DNA of 64,000 nucleotides from Georgenia satyanarayanai (GTDB lineage Bacteria; Actinomycetota; Actinomycetes; Actinomycetales; Actinomycetaceae). The notes beneath the pieces were generated by a model, which did not search any database, was not told the origin of the DNA, and saw only the letters and a list, made by a program, of their open reading frames with translations. Numbering within the stretch: the first letter of the stretch is position 1; each line of letters opens with the position of its first letter. The stretch covers positions 1-64,000 of the forward strand of contig NZ_UETB01000016.1 of NCBI RefSeq assembly GCF_900116375.1, given 5' to 3'. The translations under genes were made by a program, and so were the position numbers. Positions 50,427 through 58,834 of this stretch are shown here, piece by piece.

Positions 50427-51773
50427 ATGAGGTCACCGGCACCGTCGCCGGGGACGATCGGTCTCGGCGTGCTCGTCGTCGGTGTCGTCCTCGCGCTGCT
50501 CCCTGGCTGGCTGCTGCCGGGGCGGTGGTTCGGGCCCGACGCGGGCACGGGTCCGGCGACCGTCCCCGCGCGCTTCGCGGACTACTCCTACCTCACCGGC
50601 AGCGTCTCGGCCTCGGCGCCCGGCCGGGCGATCGCCGTCTACCAGCACGGTTTCGGCGTCGAGCTCATGGACTTCCCGCAGGCGGTCGTCGCGGGTGCCG
50701 ACGGCGGTGCGTACCGCCGTCTCGACGTCGCCGAGGGGCGCGGCGCCTCCCAGGGCGACCCCGGCCCGATGCTCCTCTCCCCGGACGGCACCCGGGTGGC
50801 CGTGGGCCGGTGGCACACGTCCCGGCCGGACGTCGCCGTCGTCGACCTCACCACCGGGGGCACGGACGAGCTCGCCGTGCCCGGCGACGGCAGCGCGCTC
50901 CCGCTCGCCTGGTCGCCCGACTCCACGCTGCTCGCCTACGTCGTGACCGACGGACCCGCGGACCCGTACACCGGGTCGGCCCTCTCCGGTGAGCTCGGTC
51001 TGCTCGACGTCACGACGGGCGAGGAGCAGCGGCTGCCCGCCGACCTCGACGCGCGGGAGGCGGCGTTCTCCCCGGACGGCACCGAGCTGGCCGTCCACCG
51101 CATCGAGACCGACGACGGAACGCTCAGCGGGCAGGACGGCATCCCGCGGATGGGAGGCGGGACCGTCGACGTCGTCGCGCTCGACGGCACACTGCGGCGC
51201 ACTCTCCCGATGCCCGAGAACGACTACCTCGACGGCCCGAACGCCTGGTCGCCCGACGGCGCGCTCCTCGCGACCGCCGCGCAGTGGGTGCCCGACTGTG
51301 ACCACCTCGAGGCGGGCGGGGAGGCGTGGGCGGACTGCTTCAACACCTACGAGGGCCCCGGCCACGGGGTCGCCTTCCTCGACGCCTCCGGCGGCGACGG
51401 CAGCGTCCCCGCGCCGATCCCGGCGGCTCACGTGGGCTGGAACGGCGTGCTCGGGTGGACGACCGACGGGGAGCCCCTGTTCCTCGACGAGCCCGAGGAC
51501 CCCGAGACGGCGGACAGCGACCTGTACTGGCTCACCGCGGTCCCGCTCGACGGCAGCGAGCCGCGCCCGCTCAGCGCGATCGCCGGCGGCGGGAACTACG
51601 GGGTCGGTGACTTCCAGCTGGCCACGGGCCTGCTCACGGAGGCGGAGGTCCGCGACGCCGACGCGGCCACGCGCGGGCTGTGGCCGACCTGGGTGCGCCT
51701 CGTCGCAGCGGCGGCGGGCGCCGCCACCGTCACGCTGACCGTCGGGGTGCTCGCCCGGAGGAGAGCGGCTTAG
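50427..51773 (+). CDS. Membrane-anchored TolB/WD40-like beta-propeller protein
   Basis: 448 residues. One membrane helix near the N-terminus ([20 protein letters not shown], residues 11-30) and one at the C-terminus (VRLVAAAAGAATVTLTVGVL) followed by RRR frame an extracytoplasmic domain. That domain has propeller blades with LLSPDGTRVAVGRWHTS, LAWSPDSTLLAYVVTDGP, AAFSPDGTELAVHRIETDDG and NAWSPDGALLATAAQW, the SPDG beta-propeller signature. Such proteins act as scaffolds; no partner can be named. The gene is flanked by direct copies of a repeat. The ribosome-binding site is weak. Confidence 0.82.
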   Translation: MRSPAPSPGTIGLGVLVVGVVLALLPGWLLPGRWFGPDAGTGPATVPARFADYSYLTGSVSASAPGRAIAVYQHGFGVELMDFPQAVVAGADGGAYRRLDVAEGRGASQGDPGPMLLSPDGTRVAVGRWHTSRPDVAVVDLTTGGTDELAVPGDGSALPLAWSPDSTLLAYVVTDGPADPYTGSALSGELGLLDVTTGEEQRLPADLDAREAAFSPDGTELAVHRIETDDGTLSGQDGIPRMGGGTVDVVALDGTLRRTLPMPENDYLDGPNAWSPDGALLATAAQWVPDCDHLEAGGEAWADCFNTYEGPGHGVAFLDASGGDGSVPAPIPAAHVGWNGVLGWTTDGEPLFLDEPEDPETADSDLYWLTAVPLDGSEPRPLSAIAGGGNYGVGDFQLATGLLTEAEVRDADAATRGLWPTWVRLVAAAAGAATVTLTVGVLARRRAA

Positions 51774-51780
51774 GCCGCCT

Positions 51781-51850
51781 CTTGCGTCGCACCTGTCGAT
51801 CGTCGGCCGCCAGTCCCGGCACGCTCCGGGGCAGGGGAAGGTGCGACGCA
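51781..51850 (+). repeat. Second dispersed repeat, copy B (after the propeller gene) with hairpin
   Basis: 51781-51824 matches copy A at 39/44 positions. Here the element also has a right arm: TGCGTCGCACCT (51783-51794) and AGGTGCGACGCA (51839-51850) are perfect 12-bp complements. It may serve as a terminator for the propeller gene. Confidence 0.8.
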
Positions 51851-51878
51851 GGCGCACGTCCCGACGCGGCCGAGCGGC

Positions 51879-51908
51879 TTGACGAGAACGATTCTCATTC
51901 TCTAGGGT
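51879..51908 (+). promoter_or_regulatory. Zur-box promoter of the aztD-like gene
   Basis: TTGACG (51879-51884), 18-bp spacer, TAGGGT (51903-51908). Within it CGAGAACGATTCTCA (51883-51897) matches the actinobacterial Zur box TGANAANGATTNTCA except for the first base. Predicted repression by Zur when zinc is plentiful. Confidence 0.8.
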
Positions 51909-51956
51909 GTGACCCGCGCCTCCGCCTGGACGCACCCCGACGAAGGAGACCAGCCC

Positions 51957-53309
51957 ATGCCCACCAGTTCCCGCCGCGCACGTCCCGCGCTCGGCCTGCT
52001 CGCGACCCTCGCCCTGGCGGCGTGCGGGTCCGGAGACGCCACCCCGGCGGACGACGACGCCACCACCACGCCCGCGACGGACGCGGCGACGACGAGCAGC
52101 GAGCCGGTCGAGGTGGCCACCCTCGACCCTCGCGTCGTGCTCAGCTACGACGGCGGTGTCATGACGCTGGACACCGGCTCGGGGGAGATCCTCGACGACG
52201 TCGAGATGGAGGGCTTCCTGCGGCTCAACCCGGCGGGCGACGGCCGCCACGTGTTCATCTCCACCCCGGAGGGCTTCCAGGCCTACGACGCTGGTCTCGT
52301 GGCCGAGGGGCACGGCGACCACGACCACTACTTCGCGGCGGCCCCCTCGATCACCGACACCGTCATGGCCGCTGACACCCCCGGCCACGTGGTCACCCGC
52401 GCCGGCCGCACCGTCCTCTTCGCCGACGGCACCGGCGAGGTCCAGGTCATCGACCCGACCGAGCTCGCCGAGGGCACGCCCGACGCCGAGACCTGGACCG
52501 CGCCCGCCGCGCACCACGGGGTCGCCGTCGAGCTGTCCGACGGCACCATGGTCGTGAGCGTCGGCGACGAGGAAGGCCGGACGGGTGCCGCGCTCCTCGA
52601 CGCGGACGGCAACGAGATCGCCGGCGCCGACAACTGCCCCGGCCTGCACGGCGAGGCGACCGCCGCCGGCGAGGCCGTCGCCCTCGGCTGTGAGGACGGC
52701 CCGCTCGTCCTCAAGGACGGCGAGTTCCACAAGCTGTCGGTCGAGGACGAGTACGCCCGCTCGGGCAACCTCGCGGGATCGCACGACTCCGCCGTCGTCC
52801 TCGGCGACTACAAGGTCGACCGGGACGCCGAGCTCGAGCGGCCCGAGCGAGTGGCGCTCATCGACACCGAGAGCCTCAGCGTGCAGCTCGTCGACCTCGG
52901 CGCCAGCTACAGCTTCCGCTCACTCGGCCGCGGCCTGGAAGGACACGCCCTCGTGCTGACGACGGACGGCAGCCTGCGGCTCATCGACGACGCCAACGGC
53001 GAGGAGCTCGGCCGGATCGACGTCGTCGAGCCGTGGGAGGAGCCCGAGGTCTGGCAGGAGCCCCGCCCGACCCTCAAGGTGGCCGATGGTGTCGCCTACG
53101 TCACCGAGCCGGCGTCCCAGCAGCTGCACGCCGTCGACATCGCCTCCGGCCAGGTGCTCCGCACCTACGACCTGCCGCACGTCCCGAACGAGGTCGCCGT
53201 GGCCACCGGGTTCCCGCCGGCCGCCGCGGAGGCTGACGCCGGTAGCGAGGAGGAGCACGCGGACGACGAGGAGCACGCCCACGAGGACGAGCACGAGCAC
53301 GACCACTGA
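51957..53309 (+). CDS. aztD: AztD-like zinc metallochaperone lipoprotein
   Basis: 450 residues. Lipoprotein signal with lipobox LAAC (residues 18-21), Thr/Asp-rich linker, then a beta-propeller: LSYDGGVMTLDTGSGEIL, HGDHDHYFAAAP, GLHGEATAAGEAVALGCEDGP and HDSAVVLGDYKV. The His-rich loop HGDHDHYF and the C-terminal tail EEEHADDEEHAHEDEHEHDH are the zinc-binding parts expected of AztD, which hands Zn2+ to the AztABC importer. No aztABC genes lie in this window. ATG 51957 has AAGGAG 8 nt upstream. A Zur box overlaps the promoter. Confidence 0.88.
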   Translation: MPTSSRRARPALGLLATLALAACGSGDATPADDDATTTPATDAATTSSEPVEVATLDPRVVLSYDGGVMTLDTGSGEILDDVEMEGFLRLNPAGDGRHVFISTPEGFQAYDAGLVAEGHGDHDHYFAAAPSITDTVMAADTPGHVVTRAGRTVLFADGTGEVQVIDPTELAEGTPDAETWTAPAAHHGVAVELSDGTMVVSVGDEEGRTGAALLDADGNEIAGADNCPGLHGEATAAGEAVALGCEDGPLVLKDGEFHKLSVEDEYARSGNLAGSHDSAVVLGDYKVDRDAELERPERVALIDTESLSVQLVDLGASYSFRSLGRGLEGHALVLTTDGSLRLIDDANGEELGRIDVVEPWEEPEVWQEPRPTLKVADGVAYVTEPASQQLHAVDIASGQVLRTYDLPHVPNEVAVATGFPPAAAEADAGSEEEHADDEEHAHEDEHEHDH

Positions 53310-53325
53310 CGCACCAGCGTCCCCG

Positions 53326-53366
53326 GCCGCCCGGGTGCCCGTCGACCGACGGAGCACCCGGGCGGC
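53326..53366 (+). terminator. Terminator of the aztD-like gene
   Basis: 13-bp stem GCCGCCCGGGTGC (53326-53338) with 53354-53366; the loop contains a further CCGTCG/CGACGG stem, making a long strong hairpin. Confidence 0.8.
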
Positions 53367-53415
53367 TCTCGTCACCCCGACCGGGACGCCGCGGGCTGGC
53401 AGTACCGTGGGTCCC

Positions 53416-54186
53416 ATGCGCATCGCACGGTTCACCACGGGTGACAGCCCCCGCTACGGCATCCTCGAGGACGGCTCCACCGACCTGGTGGTGCTCAAGG
53501 GGGACCCCCTGTTCATGCCGGTCGCCACGACCGGTGAGCGCGTCGCGCTCGACGACGTGCGCCTCCTCTCGCCCGTCATCCCGCGCTCCAAGGTCGTGGG
53601 CGTGGGCCGCAACTACGCCGAGCACGCCGCGGAGATGGGCAGCGACGTCCCGGACGAGCCGATCCTCTTCCTCAAGCCGAACACCTCGGTCACCGGCCCG
53701 GACGACCCGATCGTCGTCCCCGGCTACGCGCAGGAGGTGGACCACGAGGCCGAGCTCGCCGTCGTCGTCTCCCGCATGGCGAAGAACGTGAGCGCGGAGC
53801 AGGCCCTGGACCACGTCTTCGGGTACACGGTGGCCAACGACGTCACCGCCCGCGCCGCCCAGCGCTCGGACACGACGTGGACGCGCGGCAAGGCCTTCGA
53901 CACCTCCTGCCCCACCGGCCCGTTCCTCGCGCTGGACCTCGACGTCTCCGACGTCGCGGTGCGGGCGTGGGTGGACGGGGAGCTGCGGCAGGACGGGCGC
54001 ACCTCCCAGATGGTGCGCGGCGTCCCCGAGCTCGTCGCCTACGTCTCGACGATCTTCACCCTGCTGCCCGGCGACATCATCCTCACCGGCACGCCCGCCG
54101 GTGTCGGGCCGGTGCGCCCGGGGCAGCGCGTGGAGGTCGAGGTCGAGGGCATCGGCCGCTTCGGCAACAACGTCGTCAAGCGGTAG
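53416..54186 (+). CDS. Fumarylacetoacetate hydrolase family protein
   Basis: 256 residues. FAH fold from LLSPVIPRSKVVGVGRNYAEHAAEMGSD (the conserved G-x-NYxxHxxE) through ILFLKPNTSVTGPDDPI, VDHEAELAVVVSRMAKNVS (metal-binding Glu pair) and FGYTVANDVTARAAQ. The ending GDIILTGTPAGVGPVRPGQRVEVEVEGIG is diagnostic. The family includes 2-hydroxyhepta-2,4-diene-1,7-dioate isomerases and acylpyruvases; the exact reaction is unknown. It is followed after 2 bp by a HIT gene, so the pair is co-transcribed. Confidence 0.9.
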   Translation: MRIARFTTGDSPRYGILEDGSTDLVVLKGDPLFMPVATTGERVALDDVRLLSPVIPRSKVVGVGRNYAEHAAEMGSDVPDEPILFLKPNTSVTGPDDPIVVPGYAQEVDHEAELAVVVSRMAKNVSAEQALDHVFGYTVANDVTARAAQRSDTTWTRGKAFDTSCPTGPFLALDLDVSDVAVRAWVDGELRQDGRTSQMVRGVPELVAYVSTIFTLLPGDIILTGTPAGVGPVRPGQRVEVEVEGIGRFGNNVVKR

Positions 54187-54188
54187 CC

Positions 54189-54614
54189 GTGGCCGACGAC
54201 GGCGCGTGCGTGTTCTGCCGGATCGTCGCGGGTGGCGAGCCGGCCGAGATCGTCCTGGACGGTGACGACGTCGTCGCCTTCCTCGACGTGCGCCCCGTGT
54301 TCAAGGGGCACGTCCTCGTCGTCCCGCGCGCGCACGTCGTCACGCTGCCGGACCTGCCCGACGAGCTGGTCGGGCCGTTCTTCGCGCAGGTGCGCCGGGT
54401 GGCCGCCGTGGTGCCCGGGGCGCTGGGAGCGCAGGGCACCTTCGTCGCGATGAACAACGTCGTCAGCCAGAGCGTGGCGCACCTGCACGCCCACGTCGTC
54501 CCGCGGACGAGGGGTGACGGGCTGCGAGGCTTCTTCTGGCCGCGCGCCCGCTACGCCGAGGGTGAGGCGGCCGGCTACGCCGAGCGGCTGCGGGAGGCGC
54601 TCACCCCGGCCTGA
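54189..54614 (+). CDS. HIT family protein
   Basis: 141 residues. N-terminal zinc-like CVFCRIVAGGEPAEIVLDG and the histidine triad SVAHLHAHVVPR define the HIT family (Hint/Fhit-like nucleotide hydrolases or transferases). The order and length match bacterial HIT proteins of the diadenosine tetraphosphate hydrolase group. GTG 54189 is used because it starts two bases after the FAH stop and directly before the conserved CVFC block. Likely cleaves a nucleotide conjugate; substrate unknown. Confidence 0.9.
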   Translation: MADDGACVFCRIVAGGEPAEIVLDGDDVVAFLDVRPVFKGHVLVVPRAHVVTLPDLPDELVGPFFAQVRRVAAVVPGALGAQGTFVAMNNVVSQSVAHLHAHVVPRTRGDGLRGFFWPRARYAEGEAAGYAERLREALTPA

Positions 54615-54711
54615 TCTCTGTGGCGTGCGTCACACCCGGCTGCTACGGTCTGGGTGGCACCGCTCCTCGCGCGCGACCGGCCGTGGAGCTGGTGACGGGG
54701 AGGAGGCGCGG

Positions 54712-55764
54712 GTGCGTCCGCAGCCCGAGGTGTCCGCCGCGGCTCGTGGCCGGGCCACCGTGACGATCCGCGCCCTCGTCGGCCTGGGCGCCGCCCTCCT
54801 CGCCGTCGGTGCGTGCGGCTACCGCGCCGGGCCGGACGTCGAGGGTGCCGAGCACGTCCTCATCGCCAGCCACCAGCTCGCCGCCGGGACGACCTTCGAC
54901 GAGGGCCTGCACGAGTTCGCCGACCTCGTCGCCGAGAAGTCCGACGGGCGGGTCCAGGTGGAGGTCTACCCGAGCGCCCAGCTCGGCAGCGAGACCGACC
55001 TGTTCGAGAACATGCGCCGTGGCCTGGTGGACGTCGCCGTCGTCTCGCCTGGCTTCATCGCCGAGTTCGTCCCCGAGATGAGCATCCTGTCGATGCCGTT
55101 CCTCGTCACCACGCGCGAGCAGCGCGACGCCATCATCGACAGCGAGGTGGCCGAGCGGCTGGAGCGGCTGATGAAGGACCGGACCGGCAACGAGGTGCTC
55201 ACCTACTTCGGCGGCGGGGTGCGCCAGATGTTCTTCAACGCGCCGGTCGAGGACCCCTCCGACCTCACCGGCCGTCTCTTCCGCACCCAGCCGAGCCAGG
55301 TCCTGGCCGACTCCTTCGGCGCCCTGGGCATGCACGCCTCGAACGTCTCCTACGGCGAGCTGTACTCGGCGCTCCAGCAGGACGTCGTCTCCGGGGCGGA
55401 CAACGAGGCCGTCTTCATCGTCGCGGAGAACTTCCAGGAGGCGGCGCCCTACCTCTACCTCACCGGCCACGAGGTGACGATCCGCCCGGCCGTCATCTCC
55501 GGCCACACGTTGGAGCGCCTGCCGGAGGACCTCCGGGAGGTCGTGCTGGAGGCCGGCGAGGAGGCCGGGGAGTTCGCGCGGGAGCTGGAGGCGCAGACCG
55601 ACGACGCCGCCCTCGAGGAGCTGCGCTCGGACCCGGACGTCACGGTGGTCGAGGCGGACACCGAGGCGCTCGCGGCGATGGTCGAGCCCGTCTGGGAGCG
55701 GTACGCGGCCCGGTGGGGGCTGGAGGACATGCTCGCGGAGATCCGCGCGACGGGGGAGGGGTGA
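54712..55764 (+). CDS. dctP: TRAP transporter substrate-binding protein (DctP)
   Basis: 350 residues. Lipoprotein-type signal (LVGLGAALLAVGACG, Cys near residue 36) then the DctP fold: VLIASHQLAAGTTFDEGLHEFADLVAEKSDGRV, VYPSAQLGSETDLFENMRRG, RTQPSQVLADSFGALGMHAS and QDVVSGADNEAVFI. It binds a small carboxylate (sialic acid, succinate, keto acids are examples in the family); the ligand is not determined. GTG 54712 has AGGAGG 5 nt upstream. Followed by the membrane subunits 4 bp and then immediately after. Confidence 0.9.
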   Translation: MRPQPEVSAAARGRATVTIRALVGLGAALLAVGACGYRAGPDVEGAEHVLIASHQLAAGTTFDEGLHEFADLVAEKSDGRVQVEVYPSAQLGSETDLFENMRRGLVDVAVVSPGFIAEFVPEMSILSMPFLVTTREQRDAIIDSEVAERLERLMKDRTGNEVLTYFGGGVRQMFFNAPVEDPSDLTGRLFRTQPSQVLADSFGALGMHASNVSYGELYSALQQDVVSGADNEAVFIVAENFQEAAPYLYLTGHEVTIRPAVISGHTLERLPEDLREVVLEAGEEAGEFARELEAQTDDAALEELRSDPDVTVVEADTEALAAMVEPVWERYAARWGLEDMLAEIRATGEG

Positions 55765-55768
55765 GGAG

Positions 55769-56338
55769 ATGACGTCCGTGCTCGACCGGATCGACCGGGT
55801 GCTGGCCGCCGTCACCGGGGCGCTGCTCGCGGCGCTGACCCTCGTCGTCACCTTCCAGGTGCTCGGGCGCTACGTCCCCTTCATCCCGCGTCCGCTGTGG
55901 ACGGAGGAGATCGCGCGCCTGCTGCTCGCCTGGATGGTGTTCCTCGGCGCGGCGGTGGTCCTGCGGCGCAGCGACCACTTCGTCATCGACCTCATCCCGC
56001 GGCGCGTCGACGCGCGGGTGGGCCGCCTCCTGCAGCTGCTCGTGCTCGTGCTCGTCGCGGCCGTGTCGGTCGTGCTCGTCGTCGGTGGGCTGGTCATGGC
56101 CCAGGGCGGGCTCACCCGCGTCTCCACGGCCTCCGGCCTGCACCGGGCGTGGGGCTTCGCCGCGCTTCCGGTCGGTGGTCTGTTCATGGTGGTGTTCAGC
56201 GTCGAGCTCGCCGTGCGGGTGCTGCGGCGCCGTCCGCTCCCCGAGCAGGCCTCCATCGGCGCCTCCGGGGCGCCCCCGCGTCCCGACGCCGGCGGGCGGG
56301 ACGCCGCGACGGGGCCGGACGAGGAGCGGGGTCGCTGA
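55769..56338 (+). CDS. dctQ: TRAP transporter small permease (DctQ)
   Basis: 189 residues with four helices: AAVTGALLAALTLVVTFQVL, LLLAWMVFLGAAVVLRRSDHFVID (with the typical RRxDHFVID loop), LLVLVLVAAVSVVLVVGGLVM and ALPVGGLFMVVFSVELAVRV. A C-terminal Pro/Gly tail of 40 residues lies in the cytoplasm. It forms the membrane complex with DctM. ATG follows the dctP stop by 4 bp; the stop shares one base with the dctM start. Confidence 0.9.
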   Translation: MTSVLDRIDRVLAAVTGALLAALTLVVTFQVLGRYVPFIPRPLWTEEIARLLLAWMVFLGAAVVLRRSDHFVIDLIPRRVDARVGRLLQLLVLVLVAAVSVVLVVGGLVMAQGGLTRVSTASGLHRAWGFAALPVGGLFMVVFSVELAVRVLRRRPLPEQASIGASGAPPRPDAGGRDAATGPDEERGR

Positions 56339-57621
56339 TGGACACCGGCCTCGTCGCGCTCATCCTCCTGGGACTGTTCGTCACCTTCATCGTCCTGCGT
56401 GTGCCCATCGCCTTCGCGCTCCTGCTCGCGTGCCTGCCCTTCTTCCTCGTCGACCCTCGGGCGGACCAGGCCCTGCTCGCCCAGCAGGTGTACTCCGGGA
56501 TCGACTCCTTCGTCCTGCTCGCCGTGCCGTTCTTCATCCTCGCGGCGGCGATCATGAACGCGTCGCAAGTGACCGACCGGCTCATCGTGCTGGCCCAGGC
56601 GCTCGTCGGCTGGGTCCGCGGCGGCCTCGGCATCACGAACGTCGTGGCCTCGATGGGCTTCGGCGGTGTCTCGGGCTCCTCCAACGCCGACGTCGCCGGG
56701 CTCGGCTCGGTGCTCATCCCGCAGATGGAGCGGCGCGGGTACCCGGTCGGCTACGCCGTCGGGGTCACGGCGGCCTCGGCGGTCATCGGCTCGGTCATCC
56801 CGCCGAGCATCCAGATGGTCGTGTGGGGCTCGCTCAGCGGCACCTCCATCGGCGCGCTGTTCCTCGCCGGGGTGGTCCCGGGCGTGCTCATCGGCGGCGG
56901 GATGATGACGGTCGCCTACCTCGTGGCCCGCCGCAACGACTTCCCCCGGGAGGAGCGCCCGCCCTTCCGGGAGGTCCTCGTCGCGCTGCGCGACTCCCTC
57001 CTGGCGCTCGGCATCATCGTCCTCGTCCTCGGCGGCATCCTCGGCGGCTTCGTCACGGCGACGGAGGCCGCGGTGATCGCGGTCCTGTACGCCCTGTTCC
57101 TCGGGATGGTCGTCTACCGGACGATCTCCTGGCGGGACCTGCCCGCGATCCTGCGCGAGAGCGCCCTGTTCGCCGTGCTGCCGCTCTTCGCGCTCGCCGC
57201 CGCCGGTGCCCTCGCCCACCTCATGGCCTACTACCGGATCCCGCTCGTGCTGCAGAGCGTCGTCGAGGGCGTCCCGGCCTGGGCCCTGCTGTGGGTCGTG
57301 GCGATCGTCTTCCTCGTCGTCGGCATCTTCCTCGACGCCCTGCCGGCGATGGCCATCATGATCCCGGTGCTCGCCCCGGCCGTCACGGCGGCGGGCCTGG
57401 ACCCGGTCCACTACGGGGTCGTCGCCGTGATGTCCCTGGCCATGGGGCTCATCACCCCGCCGTACGGGCTGTCGCTGCTGCTCGCCGCGCGCATCGGCAA
57501 CATCCCCATCCACCGGGCGGTGCCGGCCACCGTCCCCTTCGCGCTCGTCATCCTCGTGACGATCGCCCTCGTCGTCCTCGTGCCGCAGGTGGCGCTCTGG
57601 CTGCCCTCGCTGACCGAGTGA
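56338..57621 (+). CDS. dctM: TRAP transporter large permease (DctM)
   Basis: 427 residues, about twelve helices. Family landmarks: LFVTFIVLRVPIAFALLLACL, FGGVSGSSNADVAGLGSVLIPQME, the VTAASAVIGSVIPPSIQMVVWG stretch, and AMGLITPPYGLSLLLAARIGN near the end. It forms the Na+-coupled translocation channel with DctQ. ATG 56338 overlaps the dctQ stop by one base (TGATG). A two-codon frame with a strong ribosome-binding site follows the stop (57631-57647), perhaps a relic. Confidence 0.92.
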   Translation: MDTGLVALILLGLFVTFIVLRVPIAFALLLACLPFFLVDPRADQALLAQQVYSGIDSFVLLAVPFFILAAAIMNASQVTDRLIVLAQALVGWVRGGLGITNVVASMGFGGVSGSSNADVAGLGSVLIPQMERRGYPVGYAVGVTAASAVIGSVIPPSIQMVVWGSLSGTSIGALFLAGVVPGVLIGGGMMTVAYLVARRNDFPREERPPFREVLVALRDSLLALGIIVLVLGGILGGFVTATEAAVIAVLYALFLGMVVYRTISWRDLPAILRESALFAVLPLFALAAAGALAHLMAYYRIPLVLQSVVEGVPAWALLWVVAIVFLVVGIFLDALPAMAIMIPVLAPAVTAAGLDPVHYGVVAVMSLAMGLITPPYGLSLLLAARIGNIPIHRAVPATVPFALVILVTIALVVLVPQVALWLPSLTE

Positions 57622-57713
57622 CCGACGTGGAAGGAGCCGTGGCGTGAGCCGGTGCGGCACCCACCGGAGCGAGGCTTCCGAGGTGGCGCGGTTCGGACCG
57701 GCTGCCGGCGCCG

Positions 57714-58295
57714 TCAGTGCAGTGCGGCGTCCGCGTCGGTGCGGCGGTAGCCGGTGAAGCGCACGGTGAGGCCGGTGCGCGTGGGAGCGGCGCAGAAGAG
57801 ACCGGCCGTGACGACGGCGCCCGGGTCGAGGTGCGCGACGCGGACCAGCCGGAAGGCCTCGCCGTCGACGCGGGCCCGGACGGTCACCGCGTCCCCCGAC
57901 CGGCTGGCGCGCACGGTCACCCGCCGCCCGACCCACTCGGGCACGGGGGCGACCGACCAGTCCGAGGTGCCGTGGGTGACGACGGCGCCGAGCTGGGCGA
58001 CGCCGTCGGACACCTCGACGCCCGCCTTGACCCACTCCTCGGGCGAGACGCGGAGGAACAGCCCGGCCTGGTCGAACTGCTCGGCGAAGTCGAGGACGAG
58101 GTCGACCTCGAGCGCCCCCGAGGCGGGCAGCGGCTCGAGCAGGGCGTGCTCGGTGTCGTGGACGAAGCCGTAGGAGGTGTGGCGCCACGCGTCGCTGCCC
58201 TCGGCCGCGGCGACGTGCAGCTCCTCCTCGACGACGACGGCGGAGACGGGCGGTGTGGTCCACGTGCCCTCGTGCAGGAGACGACTGAGTCTCAT
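57714..58295 (-). CDS. DUF1349 domain-containing protein
   Basis: 193 residues. Matches DUF1349 (a concanavalin-like lectin/glucanase fold): LEVDLVLDFAEQFDQAGLFLRVSPEEWVKAGVEVSDG, the YGFVHDTEHALLEPLPASGAL entry, SDWSVAPVPEWVGRRVTVRASRSGD and FRLVRVAHLDPGAVVTAGLFCAAP. It has no signal peptide. Function is unknown; distant relatives bind carbohydrates. It stands 32 bp upstream of the GNAT stop, on the same strand, so the two may share an operon. Confidence 0.88.
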   Translation of the reverse strand: MRLSRLLHEGTWTTPPVSAVVVEEELHVAAAEGSDAWRHTSYGFVHDTEHALLEPLPASGALEVDLVLDFAEQFDQAGLFLRVSPEEWVKAGVEVSDGVAQLGAVVTHGTSDWSVAPVPEWVGRRVTVRASRSGDAVTVRARVDGEAFRLVRVAHLDPGAVVTAGLFCAAPTRTGLTVRFTGYRRTDADAALH

Positions 58296-58327
58296 CCCGG
58301 AACCGTACCGGGCGGAGCGGGGACGGT

Positions 58328-58795
58328 TCAGGCGCCGATCTGGGGGTGCAGCTCACGCTCGTAGTAGAAGGCGCGCTCCCACGGCCCCGTGCCGGTGGCG
58401 AAGCCGTGGCGCTCGTAGAAGCGTCGGGTGTCGACGTCCTCCTCGTCGACGTTGATCTCGATGAGCGACACGCCCTCGGCGGTCGCGTCGGCGACGAGAC
58501 GCTCGATGATGGCGGTCCCGATGCCCCGGTCACGCAGCTCGGGCACGACGTACAGCTCGTCGAGGAGCAGGACCGGCCCGTCGTACCAGATGTTCGGGCG
58601 GGAGGTGAGGAGCGCGACGCCGACGGCCGGGTCGCCGGCGACCAGTGCCGACGTCCTTCCGGCCGGGAGCAGCTCCTCCAGCCGCGCGGTGAGGACCGCG
58701 ACGCCGGGGGAGTGGCTGTCGAACTCGACGTTGAAGTCGTGCAGGAGCTGCGCCACCACAGGCGCGTCGCAGACGTGGGCCCAGCGGACATCCAT
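58328..58795 (-). CDS. GNAT family N-acetyltransferase
   Basis: 155 residues. Acetyl-CoA motif A is LLDELYVVPELRDRGIGTAIIERLVADATAEG (the R/Q-x-x-G-x-G/A loop is RDRGIGT), followed by ININVDEEDVDTRRFYERHGF. N-terminal stretch VRWAHVCDAPVVAQLLHDFN is the usual strand-helix. The acceptor cannot be inferred. ATG at 58795. The intergenic array of the dispersed repeat begins 39 bp upstream. Confidence 0.88.
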   Translation of the reverse strand: MDVRWAHVCDAPVVAQLLHDFNVEFDSHSPGVAVLTARLEELLPAGRTSALVAGDPAVGVALLTSRPNIWYDGPVLLLDELYVVPELRDRGIGTAIIERLVADATAEGVSLIEINVDEEDVDTRRFYERHGFATGTGPWERAFYYERELHPQIGA

Positions 58796-58834
58796 GGGGG
58801 AACGGTACGGAGGGGCCCGCGTGCCTCGCGACGG

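Noticed and set aside
55870-58791. 973-codon minus-strand frame across dctQM and the DUF1349/GNAT region
   Set aside because: Low-complexity shadow of dctQ, dctM and two other genes in other frames.
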